Of a DNA stretch of 64,000 nt, positions 1 through 7,343 are shown in pieces (positions within the stretch are counted from its first letter, which is position 1; every line of letters starts with the position of its first letter). The notes under the pieces are model-generated. The model did not search any database. It was not told the DNA's origin and saw nothing but the letters and a program-made list of their open reading frames with translations. Both the position numbers and the translations under genes were made by a program. This DNA is from Sphingobacteriales bacterium (lineage in GTDB: Bacteria > Bacteroidota > Bacteroidia > Chitinophagales > Chitinophagaceae), in NCBI GenBank assembly GCA_012270485.1, contig JAAXIF010000065.1, positions 224,959 to 288,958 on the forward strand, given 5' to 3'.

Positions 1-270
1 AAACTCTTTGGAGAGTCTGTCTGACTTGATATAGACATGCACCTGTTCTTTGTTCTTCACCAGATCCAGTTTCTGTACATCACCGGGTAGCAATATCTCA
101 TTTCTGAATTGCTGCTCGGAAATCACTTTCAATTCCGGTGAAAAGTTCATGACCTGTGCCAGAATCAGCACAATAGCGATGATACCATATACCCAGTAAA
201 TATTGAATTTTGGTCCCTTACGTTGACCATCTCCTTTTTCCATTTTCGATTGCTTGTTTTCCTGTGACAT
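1..270 (-). CDS. ftsH: FtsH, ATP-dependent zinc metalloprotease (N-terminal 90 residues, cut by window edge)
   Basis: Membrane-anchored AAA+ protease that degrades membrane and regulatory proteins. Only the N-terminus is here: a charged, Lys/Gln-rich cytoplasmic leader (residues 1-22), one transmembrane helix (about residues 23-41, VYGIIAIVLILAQV), then the start of the periplasmic domain (EQQFRNEILLPGDVQKLDL). The AAA and zinc protease (HEXXH) parts lie outside the window, so the name rests on this N-domain layout and on the neighbours: the order birA, rsfS, ftsH is frequent in Bacteroidota. The ATG at 268-270 is the natural start. It lies 60 nt downstream of the rsfS stop on the same strand and may be co-transcribed with it. 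Confidence 0.8.
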   Translation of the reverse strand, partial: MSQENKQSKMEKGDGQRKGPKFNIYWVYGIIAIVLILAQVMNFSPELKVISEQQFRNEILLPGDVQKLDLVKNKEQVHVYIKSDRLSKEF

Positions 271-330
271 ATTCCTCTCTGTATTGACGATTCAGGATCC
301 GATATATTCAGTGACCCTATAATTTTTTAT

Positions 331-732
331 TTATTCATGGATCTGCGAAGCCGCATCACTCCACATTTCTTCTAATTTGTAAAACTTTCTGGCATCCGGA
401 TGCATCACATGCACTACAATGTTCACATAATCAATCAGCACCCATTGCAATGCCTGTCTGCCTTCATGCTTATAAGGATGCTCATCACAACTCTTTTTCA
501 CTTCTTCTTCTACTGAATCACAGATAGCCCTGATCTGGGTAGTACTAGAAGCCTGACAAACCACAAAAAAGTCAGCCGAAGCTTCCGGTATTTTTCGGAG
601 ATCCAGACTGATGATATTTTCACCTTTTTTATCCTGAATAGCTTTAATAATAGCCTTGAAAATTTTAGAATTTCTGGTAAGTCTAGATACCGAACTCTTC
701 GTGCGGCTTTGTAAAACTGAAAGCGGTTCCAA
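331..732 (-). CDS. rsfS: RsfS/RsfA ribosomal silencing factor
   Basis: RsfS (Iojap/DUF143 family) binds ribosomal protein uL14 and blocks subunit joining when nutrients are scarce. The 133-residue protein shows the family core: KGENIISLDLRKI, then ADFFVVCQASSTTQIRAI, and the C-terminal QWVLIDYVNIVVHVM followed by ARKFYKLEEMW. The start is uncertain: the frame opens at a TTG (730-732) and there is no ATG, GTG or other TTG before the conserved core. The N-terminal LQSRTKSS stretch resembles that of other Bacteroidota homologues, so TTG is accepted. A possible promoter (TTG, 18 nt, TATTATTG) overlaps this start. Divergent from birA, same strand as ftsH. Confidence 0.88.
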   Translation of the reverse strand: MEPLSVLQSRTKSSVSRLTRNSKIFKAIIKAIQDKKGENIISLDLRKIPEASADFFVVCQASSTTQIRAICDSVEEEVKKSCDEHPYKHEGRQALQWVLIDYVNIVVHVMHPDARKFYKLEEMWSDAASQIHE

Positions 733-797
733 TAATAGCGTTGATTTAAATTAAACAATGATCCGGATCCTCTGACCCTCTTTCTTTAACACCCTGC

Positions 798-825
798 TTG
801 GTGTTGAACGGTCTGTGTACCTTTG
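798..825 (+). promoter_or_regulatory. Promoter of birA (TTG-N17-TACCTTTG)
   Basis: The -33 element TTG is at 798-800 and the -7 element TACCTTTG at 818-825, matching the Bacteroidota primary sigma consensus TTG-N17-23-TAnnTTTG. A transcript would begin near 829-831. This decides the birA start: the TTG at 798 cannot be the start codon because it is the -33 element. Confidence 0.7.
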
Positions 826-857
826 ACATCGGTAACTTCGTCAAAAATAGTAATTCT

Positions 858-1625
858 TTGCCATCAGACATCGTTAAAACACCAATCGGACAGCCGTTCG
901 TGGAATTATCTGTGACAGATAGTACCAACATCTATGCCATGACCCATATTCAACACAATATGGCAACACATGGTTCAGTTTTCTTTGCGCATCAGCAGGT
1001 GGCAGGGAAGGGGCAACATGGAAAGACCTGGGTGACTGAGGGGGGGCAAAACATTATTCTTTCCACTATCATTGACCCAAATCCATTGATACTGGGGCAA
1101 CAATTCAGATTAAGTGTTGCGGTTGCCTTGGCTTGTTATGATTTTTTTAGCAGGTATGCGGGTGAAGAGACCCGCATTAAATGGCCCAACGATATCTATT
1201 GGCGTGACAGAAAGGCAGGGGGAATTTTGATTGAGAACCAAATTCGGGGTCAACAGTGGCAATGGGCAGTTGCGGGAATGGGTATCAACATCAACCAAAC
1301 CGCATTCGACCCTACACTGATCAACCCTGTTTCACTCAAACAAATCACGGGTAAAACTTTTGATCCGGTACAACTCGCTCAAGAACTCTGCACCGACCTT
1401 ACCCAACGTATGCATCAACTATTCAACCATCCCTTTTCACCATTATTAGAAGAATACAACGGGTATTTGTTCAAAAGAAACGAAATCGTACAACTCAAAA
1501 AACTCAACACTCGGTTCACCTGCAACATACTTGGTGTTAATGAAAACGGAGAGTTGCTGGTAAAAGACGGTCCGGCAGATCGGTTTGTGTTTGGAGAAGT
1601 AAACTGGGTGAATAATGAATATTGA
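858..1625 (+). CDS. birA: Biotin--[acetyl-CoA-carboxylase] ligase BirA
   Basis: Attaches biotin, via biotinyl-AMP, to the carrier domain of acetyl-CoA carboxylase. About 255 residues, a monofunctional class I ligase without the N-terminal DNA-binding domain. Visible motifs: DSTN for substrate entry, the biotinyl-AMP loop GKGQHGKTW, the KWPNDIYW segment with the catalytic Lys, GGILIE, and GMGININ. The frame is open upstream to a TTG at 798, but that TTG sits in the promoter; the TTG at 858-860 (SLPSDIV becomes MPSDIV) is the first candidate after the predicted transcription start, and the first ATG (939) would cut away DSTN. The stop codon lies inside the left arm of an inverted repeat (1610-1683). 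Confidence 0.9.
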   Translation: MPSDIVKTPIGQPFVELSVTDSTNIYAMTHIQHNMATHGSVFFAHQQVAGKGQHGKTWVTEGGQNIILSTIIDPNPLILGQQFRLSVAVALACYDFFSRYAGEETRIKWPNDIYWRDRKAGGILIENQIRGQQWQWAVAGMGININQTAFDPTLINPVSLKQITGKTFDPVQLAQELCTDLTQRMHQLFNHPFSPLLEEYNGYLFKRNEIVQLKKLNTRFTCNILGVNENGELLVKDGPADRFVFGEVNWVNNEY

Positions 1626-1683
1626 ATGATGAATATCGAATGATACCGGTCCTCCAAACTTCATCATTCAATATTCATTATTC
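1610..1683. repeat. Perfect 24-bp inverted repeat built from GAAT/GATGAA words
   Basis: Arms 1610-1633 and 1660-1683 are exact reverse complements (24 nt each) around a 26-nt loop. Both arms are made of reiterated AATGAATATTGAATGATGAA-type words. The birA stop codon (1623-1625) lies inside the left arm. It could fold as a strong RNA hairpin at the birA end and so act as terminator or 3' protector, but no U-tract follows it. A lone half-copy of the same words lies at 3973-4003. Confidence 0.8.
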
Positions 1684-1729
1684 ATCATTCTTCCCTTCTC
1701 CCCTTAACTTGCACCCTAATCAATTCCAC

Positions 1730-2785
1730 ATGAATTCTTCTATTCGTCTTACCCAGTTTTCTCATGGTGCCGGGTGTGGTTGTAAGATCGCTCCGGCTGT
1801 TTTGGATACGATTTTGAAATCTGATCAACCCGCTACTTTGTTTCCACAATTATTGGTAGGCAATACTACTAAGGATGATGCAGCAGCTTATGATCTTGGT
1901 AATGATCAGGTACTGATTAGTACAACTGATTTTTTTATGCCGATTGTAGATGACGCCTTCGCTTTCGGAAAAATTGCCGGCGCCAATGCCATCAGTGATG
2001 TATATGCTATGGGTGGACAGCCCATTCTCGCCATCGCCATTCTTGGATGGCCGGTTGATAAATTACCCGCAGAGCTTGCTCAACAAGTTATTGAAGGAGC
2101 ACGTGCTATTTGTGCGGAAGCAGGTATTCCGCTGGCAGGCGGTCATAGCATCGATTCTCCTGAACCTATTTTTGGATTAGCCGTCAATGGACTTGTTCAT
2201 AAAAAAAACCTCAAACAAAACAACACCGCTCAGAAAGAAGATTGGTTATTACTCACCAAACCTTTGGGTGTAGGTATTTTATCTACAGCGCAAAAAAAAG
2301 AATTACTGAGTGATGATGACCAACAAGTTTTATTGCAACAATTGATGCAGTTGAATAAAGTGGGTGCTGCACTGGGAAAAATCAACGGGGTGCATGCGAT
2401 GACAGATGTAACCGGCTTTGGCTTACTTGGACATTTACTCGAAGTAGCCGAGGGCAGTGGGCTGTCTGCTGAACTCTATTATTCAAAAGTACCGGTGATC
2501 CATGCTGTAAAAAACTATCTCGCACAAAGAATTGTTCCGGATGCTACTTATCGTAACTGGAACAGCTATAGCAGTAAAACAGGTTTTGGTGCTGGTGTAA
2601 ATGTGATGGAAGCTTTCAGTATTCTTCCTGATCCTCAAACCAATGGCGGGCTACTCATTGCCGTTGCGCCGGATGCATTGGAGCAAGTACAAACTACATT
2701 GCGTGAAAATGGACTTGAAAATTTTATCGAGCCCATCGGTAAGATGATTGAAAAGGCTGAAAAGACGATCACGGTGGTTGCTTGA
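1730..2785 (+). CDS. selD: Selenide, water dikinase SelD
   Basis: Makes selenophosphate from selenide and ATP for selenocysteine or selenouridine synthesis. About 351 residues, nearly collinear with E. coli SelD. Catalytic Cys16 and Lys19 are in HGAGCGCK (Cys form, not Sec); then DDAAAYDLG, TTDFFMPIVDD, GANAISDVYAMGG, LAGGHSID, TDVTGFGLLGH and DPQTNGG. The frame is open further upstream, but the start is the ATG at 1730, because MNSSIRLTQFSHGAG matches the family N-terminus and the upstream part would be encoded by the inverted repeat. No selA, selB or selU (ybbB) is in the window, so the use of selenium cannot be told. Confidence 0.95.
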   Translation: MNSSIRLTQFSHGAGCGCKIAPAVLDTILKSDQPATLFPQLLVGNTTKDDAAAYDLGNDQVLISTTDFFMPIVDDAFAFGKIAGANAISDVYAMGGQPILAIAILGWPVDKLPAELAQQVIEGARAICAEAGIPLAGGHSIDSPEPIFGLAVNGLVHKKNLKQNNTAQKEDWLLLTKPLGVGILSTAQKKELLSDDDQQVLLQQLMQLNKVGAALGKINGVHAMTDVTGFGLLGHLLEVAEGSGLSAELYYSKVPVIHAVKNYLAQRIVPDATYRNWNSYSSKTGFGAGVNVMEAFSILPDPQTNGGLLIAVAPDALEQVQTTLRENGLENFIEPIGKMIEKAEKTITVVA

Positions 2786-2806
2786 TGATAAGTGCGAAGG
2801 ATAGGT

Positions 2807-2857
2807 CGCAGATTTTTTATGATCAATTATGATTTATTTGTCTATGTAAAATCTGCG
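2807..2857. terminator. Hairpin between convergent selD and amidinotransferase genes
   Basis: CGCAGATTTT (2807-2816) pairs perfectly with AAAATCTGCG (2848-2857). A second, overlapping pairing is possible with ATCATAAAAAAATGCGG downstream. The same CGCAGATTTTTTATGAT word occurs at 43559-43575 in another convergent gap. Likely a bidirectional terminator, though the loop is long (31 nt). Confidence 0.5.
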
Positions 2858-2897
2858 TTCATTATAATAATCATAAAAAAATGCGGCCCATCATCAC

Positions 2898-3743
2898 TTA
2901 AGCAATTGGAATAAAGACAGGTGCAACAATAGAGCCCACACTTGCACCGCCAACATGTTCTATAGCACTCATAGGAACACTAACAATTGTTGCAGATGCA
3001 CTAATCGCTTCTTCTTGCTCTTTTGTTAATTCAGCAGTTTCAGAAAGGAATAAAAAAGCTTTGCCATTAGCATTCACGCAAAAAAATGCATTCCCCATAA
3101 ACGCCTCTAACTGATCATGTGAGAAAGGAATGATGCGATAGCCGGTAGATAATAGTAATTGTTTCACCGCCATCAGATCCATATCATCGGCAAACGCTTC
3201 TTCACACAACAATGCGAAATCTGAACCCAGACATAACATACGATTGGTATGCAATAAAAACTTTCCGGAAGTATCCGTAGCATAAAAAGCAATGGCTTTG
3301 TACTGATGTGCTGCTGCAAATTTCTCCAGCATGGCTGTATGGGTTCTCTGCGATAAGCAGGCATAGATGAGTTTGTGTTCATGATCCATCACCATACTGG
3401 CAGTACCTTCAAGGAAAAATCCATCTACTTCAAATTCGCTCCAATCTTCAATATCATTGACCAGAAAATATTTACGTAGGTATTCAAGAATATCATCCCT
3501 TTTTTCTTGTCTTCGATCTCGTCGGTACATAGGTAACACTGCTACTGTTCTATCCGGTAAAGTGGTTAACCAACAGGAGGGGAAAATAGCATCTATAGAA
3601 TCAGCGGCGTCTTGTTCAAACACTACAGCTTGAACTTCATTTTTTTTGAATGCCTGATGTAGCGCATCAAAATTTTGCAATACCGCTTTATCAGCTGTAT
3701 CTGCCGGACGTATCATTAACACTAAATCAGCGGGCACAGCCAT
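2898..3743 (-). CDS. CtlX-type amidinotransferase homologue, catalytic Cys apparently replaced
   Basis: Belongs to the arginine deiminase / amidinotransferase superfamily (CtlX-like), which acts on guanidino groups of arginine or citrulline. About 281 residues from the ATG at 3741-3743, one nt after the stop of the upstream dehydratase gene. Family landmarks: DAIFPSCWLTT and VAVLPMYRRDRRQEKR near residues 60-90, FFLEGTASMVMDHEH with the acidic residue, CLSQRT, and LLHTNRMLCLG with the catalytic His. Odd: the C-terminal motif, usually GGxSVRCMLAE in the family as I recall it, reads GGASVGSIVAPVF, so the nucleophilic Cys is Ser and the preceding Arg is Gly. It may therefore be inactive or have another role. 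The alignment is from memory. Confidence 0.75.
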   Translation of the reverse strand: MAVPADLVLMIRPADTADKAVLQNFDALHQAFKKNEVQAVVFEQDAADSIDAIFPSCWLTTLPDRTVAVLPMYRRDRRQEKRDDILEYLRKYFLVNDIEDWSEFEVDGFFLEGTASMVMDHEHKLIYACLSQRTHTAMLEKFAAAHQYKAIAFYATDTSGKFLLHTNRMLCLGSDFALLCEEAFADDMDLMAVKQLLLSTGYRIIPFSHDQLEAFMGNAFFCVNANGKAFLFLSETAELTKEQEEAISASATIVSVPMSAIEHVGGASVGSIVAPVFIPIA

Positions 3744-3744
3744 A

Positions 3745-3975
3745 TTAAGAGAGTTTATCAATTTTCTGTGCAAGTTGATGGTCAAGATCAGTAACAATAT
3801 CTCCGGCATCATGTGTGCTTAACCATATCTCAACAGTATTCCACACATTACTCCAGTAAGGATGATGATTCATCTTTTCAGCTTCAATAGCCACCCTTGT
3901 CATAAAAGCAAAAGCCTCAGAAAAATTCTGAAACTGAAATTTCTTATACAGTTTATTATTTTCTTCTACCCACAT
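3745..3975 (-). CDS. phhB: Pterin-4a-carbinolamine dehydratase
   Basis: Dehydrates 4a-hydroxytetrahydrobiopterin after aromatic amino acid hydroxylation (EC 4.2.1.96). The 76-residue protein carries the family signature NHHPYWSNVWNTVEIWLSTHD with the active-site His pair, followed by the conserved (D)LDHQLAQKID tail. Length is short for the family (usually 95-110) because the N-terminal strand is abbreviated; MWVEENNKLYKKFQF is consistent with a genuine short form found in Bacteroidota. The gene ends one nt before the amidinotransferase start, so the two are probably translated from one mRNA. Confidence 0.88.
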   Translation of the reverse strand: MWVEENNKLYKKFQFQNFSEAFAFMTRVAIEAEKMNHHPYWSNVWNTVEIWLSTHDAGDIVTDLDHQLAQKIDKLS

Positions 3976-4062
3976 GATGAATAATGAATTTAGAATGATG
4001 AATACTCAACGCCCATCTTTATTTGGACATTCCTCTGTTCCTTATTTCTTATTTCTCTGTTA

Positions 4063-4506
4063 TCAAAAGACCATATTCCCTTTATTCTTGATCTGCTCAT
4101 TCGTGAGCTCTGCTACCAGCTGCACGCCGGCCAAATTTTTAACGGATTGTTTGATCCAGTTACACTTTGTATCATCTACCAAATCTCCTTTCATCAACCA
4201 TAAGAAATCCATGTGTTTGAATTCAGGTAATAAATATTCTCCGTCAAACTGATTGTGATATAAGTAATGTACTAAAAAGCTATTTGGTTCTTTTGATTCA
4301 TAGATACTAAAATAATAGCTTCGTTCTTTTCTCCGTAAATGAATTTCCAATGATGGGTTCAGTCTGAATTGATACCCCAATAAATTATTCAATTGCAAAC
4401 AAAACTGATAATTCTTCACCGGCGCTGTGATCCCCAATAACCGAGTGTCATCGAAAAAATCTTCGTTGAGTTCCTCAATGTTCAGTCTGAGTTTGGTAGT
4501 GGCCAT
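4063..4506 (-). CDS. IPExxxVDY family protein
   Basis: Bacteroidota-specific protein of unknown function, about 147 residues. The N-part DTRLLGITAPVKNYQFCLQLNNLLGYQFR and the later LLPEFKHMDFLWLMKGD match the family; the eponymous I-P-E-x-x-x-V-D-Y appears here as LPEFKHMDF, so it is a divergent member. No signal peptide or membrane helix, so cytoplasmic. The start is the ATG at 4504-4506 (MATTKLRLNIEEL); the open frame reaches 21 nt further up, but those codons come from the adjacent CCATAGTCCATAG repeat. It sits between the dehydratase (ATG at 3975, same strand) and the M28 peptidase, the latter gap holding an inverted repeat. Confidence 0.75.
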   Translation of the reverse strand: MATTKLRLNIEELNEDFFDDTRLLGITAPVKNYQFCLQLNNLLGYQFRLNPSLEIHLRRKERSYYFSIYESKEPNSFLVHYLYHNQFDGEYLLPEFKHMDFLWLMKGDLVDDTKCNWIKQSVKNLAGVQLVAELTNEQIKNKGNMVF

Positions 4507-4520
4507 AGGCGATAGTGAAT

Positions 4521-4596
4521 GGTCCATAGTCCATAGTCCATGGTATTTTTATCAGATAAATTCTCTTTTCCTACCATGGACCATCGACTATGGTCC
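4521..4596. repeat. Inverted repeat of GGTCCATAGTCCATGG words
   Basis: Left arm 4521-4545 (three CCATRG words) pairs with 4572-4596, with mismatches only in the word order. Lies between the M28 peptidase stop (4607) and the IPExxxVDY start (4506), both minus strand. Same word family as 17899-17969 and 22968-23055. Possible mRNA hairpin between two co-oriented genes. Confidence 0.75.
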
Positions 4597-4606
4597 ATGG
4601 ACTACA

Positions 4607-6250
4607 TCACAGCTCTACTTCAAATACTTTCTCCTCATTCCCTCTTTTGATCCGCAACTGCGTTTTATCTCCTTTGTTAAATTTACCCAATGCTTGCATA
4701 TAACTCATCACATCTACGAATTTAAATTCTCCGAGTTGCAATAAAATATCACCAGCCTGTATACCCAGTTTTTCTGCTAGTTTACCCGGACTAACACCAT
4801 CAATACGCATACCGGTACCGGAATAGCCATAATCAGGGATGACACCCAGACTTACAGTGAAACGGCGTGTTTGTCCCATTTGAGGTTCGGTGGTTTTTGT
4901 AAAACTCAGTTTACCTTTCGTATCTGTACGGGTGATGAGTTCATATATCAATTTTACAATGTCTTTTTGTGCATCGTAATTGATCTTGTCTGCATCATCG
5001 CTGATTTTATGATAATCGGGATGACTACCGGTGAAAAAAAATTGTACCGGAATATTGGCACGGTAAAAACTGGCATGATCACTTGGGCCACTACCGGTAC
5101 TATCAAATTTTATGATCAGGTTTGAACTCAATCCCTTCCATACTTCACCCCAAACCGGAGAAGTGCCATAACCACCTACCGTTAGTTTATGTGAAGTATC
5201 ATAACGTCCCACCATGTCCATATTGATCATATAGTTGGGAGTAATTTTTACAGTTGGATTTTCTAACCAATATTTACTTCCCAGTAACCCCAGTTCTTCG
5301 CCGGAAAAATGAATAAAGAGATAATTGTTATTAGTAGGGGCTTTTACTTTTAGCATACGAGCCAGTTCCAGCAATACTGCAGTACCACTGGCATTATCAT
5401 CAGCGCCATTATGAACGGCATGGAATGTATCCAAGGCTGATTTATCCTCGCCATATCCTAGGTGATCATAATGTGCGCCAATGATGACTGTATTAGCTGC
5501 ATTATTATTTAAAAACGCAATTACATTTCTGGCTTTGCGCTTTTTTTCTGACAAAGAAACATTCACACTAATGGCATAACTCGCAGATTCATCTGCAAAA
5601 TATTTCTTAACGCCTTCTTTAGTAATATAGATAATCGGAATTGACAATAAAGCAGAAGTATCATTCTTATTGAATTGAATATTGTCAACTCGATTGGAGC
5701 TGTTATACACAAATAAAGCAGTGGCTCCTTTACTAACAGCATGTGCCGCTTGTTGTTTGATTGTATTTTCTATATCAAAATGTGGATTGTTTTGATTGTC
5801 TTCCAAAACATCTTGTAAATCAAAAAACCAAGGCTGTCCTTTTTCGGTAAGTGCTACTGCAGGTTTTCCTTGTGCAGACTTATTGGCACTGTATGGTAAC
5901 GGAAAATAGTCTTTGCGAATGGTTAGTATTTGATCCTCTACTACCAAACGGGTAGCCGCATCCATTTGTTTCCCTTCATTGATCACAAATTCCTGTACAT
6001 AGCCATTCGTGCCCTTGGCTTCTATACCCATTTGCTGGTATTGATGAACAAGGTATTGCATGGCCAGTTCTTCACCTTTGCTACCGGTTAAGCGACCTTC
6101 CAATTGATCATCGGCCAGGTATTGTACATGCGATTTCAAAGAAGCCACCAAAACCGCATTGGCTTTTTCTTCGGCTATTCGCTTTTTACGTTTACTCTGC
6201 GACCAGGAAAGAATAGGAACCAATACCAATAACAATAGTATTTTCTTCAT
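4607..6250 (-). CDS. Secreted M28 family zinc aminopeptidase with C-terminal PDZ domain
   Basis: Exported metallo-exopeptidase, 547 residues. Signal peptide MKKILLLLVLVPILSWSQ; residues about 40-90 form the M28-associated helix region (LADDQLEGRLTGS); a PA-like insert at about 120-230; the M28 catalytic core at about 240-440 with the two-zinc ligands His260 (GAHYDHLG), Asp284 (NGADDNASG), catalytic Glu318 and ligand Glu319 (FSGEELGLLG), Asp345 (MDMVGR) and His414 (DYHKISDD). The last about 90 residues are a PDZ domain (GYSGTGMRIDGVSPGKLAE ... AGDILLQLG), as in Bacteroidota aminopeptidases that act in the periplasm or outside. All ligands are present. Own promoter upstream (6270-6277). Confidence 0.92.
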   Translation of the reverse strand: MKKILLLLVLVPILSWSQSKRKKRIAEEKANAVLVASLKSHVQYLADDQLEGRLTGSKGEELAMQYLVHQYQQMGIEAKGTNGYVQEFVINEGKQMDAATRLVVEDQILTIRKDYFPLPYSANKSAQGKPAVALTEKGQPWFFDLQDVLEDNQNNPHFDIENTIKQQAAHAVSKGATALFVYNSSNRVDNIQFNKNDTSALLSIPIIYITKEGVKKYFADESASYAISVNVSLSEKKRKARNVIAFLNNNAANTVIIGAHYDHLGYGEDKSALDTFHAVHNGADDNASGTAVLLELARMLKVKAPTNNNYLFIHFSGEELGLLGSKYWLENPTVKITPNYMINMDMVGRYDTSHKLTVGGYGTSPVWGEVWKGLSSNLIIKFDSTGSGPSDHASFYRANIPVQFFFTGSHPDYHKISDDADKINYDAQKDIVKLIYELITRTDTKGKLSFTKTTEPQMGQTRRFTVSLGVIPDYGYSGTGMRIDGVSPGKLAEKLGIQAGDILLQLGEFKFVDVMSYMQALGKFNKGDKTQLRIKRGNEEKVFEVEL

Positions 6251-6269
6251 AACAGATGCTTAGCTGCTG

Positions 6270-6277
6270 CAAAAGTA
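6270..6277 (-). promoter_or_regulatory. -7 box TACTTTTG of the M28 peptidase gene
   Basis: Reverse strand reads TACTTTTG, ending 19 nt before the ATG (6250). Fits TAnnTTTG; no clear -33 TTG. Confidence 0.55.
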
Positions 6278-6395
6278 CGTTGAGGAAGAGAAGTATGGCA
6301 AGTAAATGAATATTTTATGATGAATTTATTCTGCTAAGTCTATGAAAGCACATAACCTGCTCAAAAACAATTTTTAACCATATCAAAAAATAATT

Positions 6396-6426
6396 TTGAG
6401 AAACCAAACGGTTGCGCATATATTTG
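6396..6426 (+). promoter_or_regulatory. Promoter TTG-N20-TATATTTG of the RibD-C/ArsR/AHSA1 operon
   Basis: TTG at 6396-6398, 20-nt spacer, TATATTTG at 6419-6426: an exact consensus match. The start codon follows at 6461. Two AACC-N4-GGTT palindromes flank the -7 box. Confidence 0.8.
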
Positions 6427-6439
6427 CAACCGAAAGGTT
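6402..6439. promoter_or_regulatory. Paired palindromic operator, likely for the downstream ArsR regulator
   Basis: AACCAAACGGTT (6402-6413) and AACCGAAAGGTT (6428-6439) are each an AACC-N4-GGTT palindrome, 26 bp centre to centre, together also a larger inverted repeat (GGTTGC/GCAACC) around the -7 box. Binding would block RNA polymerase; the operon's second gene encodes an ArsR repressor, so autoregulation is inferred. Confidence 0.7.
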
Positions 6440-6460
6440 TCATAAATTAATCTTACTAGC

Positions 6461-7021
6461 ATGCGCAAACTGAAAGTACAAGTCCAAATAAGCATTGATG
6501 GATACATTGCAGGACCCAATGGAGAAATGGATTGGATGAATTTCAACTGGTCTGATGACCTTAAACAATATGTAACTGAACTCACCGGTACCATTGATAC
6601 CATTCTTTTGGGGAGGAAATTGGCAGAGGGATTTATTCCCTATTGGACTGAGTCGCTGAACAGTGATTCTCCCGCCGATGGTGCCGATGTTTTTGTGAAT
6701 ACTCCAAAAGTTGTATTTACCAAAACATTGCATGAATGTCCATGGGAACGTACTAGTCTTGCAAAAGGAGAGCTGCGACAAGAGATACAAGCTTTGAAGC
6801 AAATTAATGGGAAAGATATGATTGCCTATGGTGGAGCCGGGTTTCTTTCGGCTTTAATAGAAAATAATTTAATAGATGAATTGCATTTGTTTGTAAATCC
6901 AACTGCCATCGGAAAAGGGTTACCTATTTTTCAGCAGTTACAAAAAAAGCAAGCCTATACATTACTTCAATCGAGGTCTTTTGATTGTGGCATAGTCGTA
7001 CTAACCTATCAACCCGCTTAA
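6461..7021 (+). CDS. Dihydrofolate-reductase-like (RibD C-terminal domain) reductase
   Basis: 186 residues of the RibD_C / YyaP-YwjB type, a DHFR-fold family of NADPH-dependent reductases with mostly unknown substrates. Motifs: [19 protein letters not shown] at the N-terminus, [19 protein letters not shown], and [27 protein letters not shown], the cofactor-binding Gly-rich segment typical of the family. No signal peptide. First gene of a three-gene operon: one nt separates it from arsR. Context suggests a response to a small-molecule signal sensed by ArsR rather than folate synthesis. Confidence 0.88.
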   Translation: MRKLKVQVQISIDGYIAGPNGEMDWMNFNWSDDLKQYVTELTGTIDTILLGRKLAEGFIPYWTESLNSDSPADGADVFVNTPKVVFTKTLHECPWERTSLAKGELRQEIQALKQINGKDMIAYGGAGFLSALIENNLIDELHLFVNPTAIGKGLPIFQQLQKKQAYTLLQSRSFDCGIVVLTYQPA

Positions 7022-7022
7022 G

Positions 7023-7343
7023 ATGAGACGTGATGTATTCCAGGCTATTGCAGACCCTACCAGAAGAGCCATTATCGCATTGATCGCATTTCAAGCCATG
7101 ACACCCAATGCCATTGCTGAACATTTTGATTCGAGCAGACAAGCTGTTTCCAAACACTTACGCATACTAACAGAATGCCAGTTGGTAGAGCAGGAACAGT
7201 CTGGCCGAGAGATTTACTATACCCTTAACGCTAAAAAGATGAAAGAAATCGATAAATGGCTGGAACAGTTTCGTTTGCTATGGGAAAACAGATTCAGCCA
7301 ATTAGATAAAGTCTTACACACCCTTAAAACACAAAAGAAATGA
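7023..7343 (+). CDS. ArsR/SmtB family transcriptional repressor
   Basis: 106-residue winged-helix repressor. [13 protein letters not shown] and the recognition helix [32 protein letters not shown] are the classic ArsR pattern; the C-terminus [18 protein letters not shown] is the form found in metal-independent ArsR proteins paired with AHSA1/SRPBCC genes. No Cys pair for metal sensing (a single Cys in TECQL). Starts one nt after the previous stop and overlaps the next gene by 4 nt (ATGA). Probably represses its own operon through the paired palindromes at 6402-6439. Confidence 0.92.
   Translation: MRRDVFQAIADPTRRAIIALIAFQAMTPNAIAEHFDSSRQAVSKHLRILTECQLVEQEQSGREIYYTLNAKKMKEIDKWLEQFRLLWENRFSQLDKVLHTLKTQKK

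Noticed and set aside
798..857. An upstream TTG start for birA
   Set aside because: The TTG is the -33 promoter element and the sequence up to 825 is promoter, so transcripts start later.
1730..2785. A selenocysteine codon in selD
   Set aside because: The catalytic position is an ordinary Cys codon (TGT) and the frame has no in-frame TGA.
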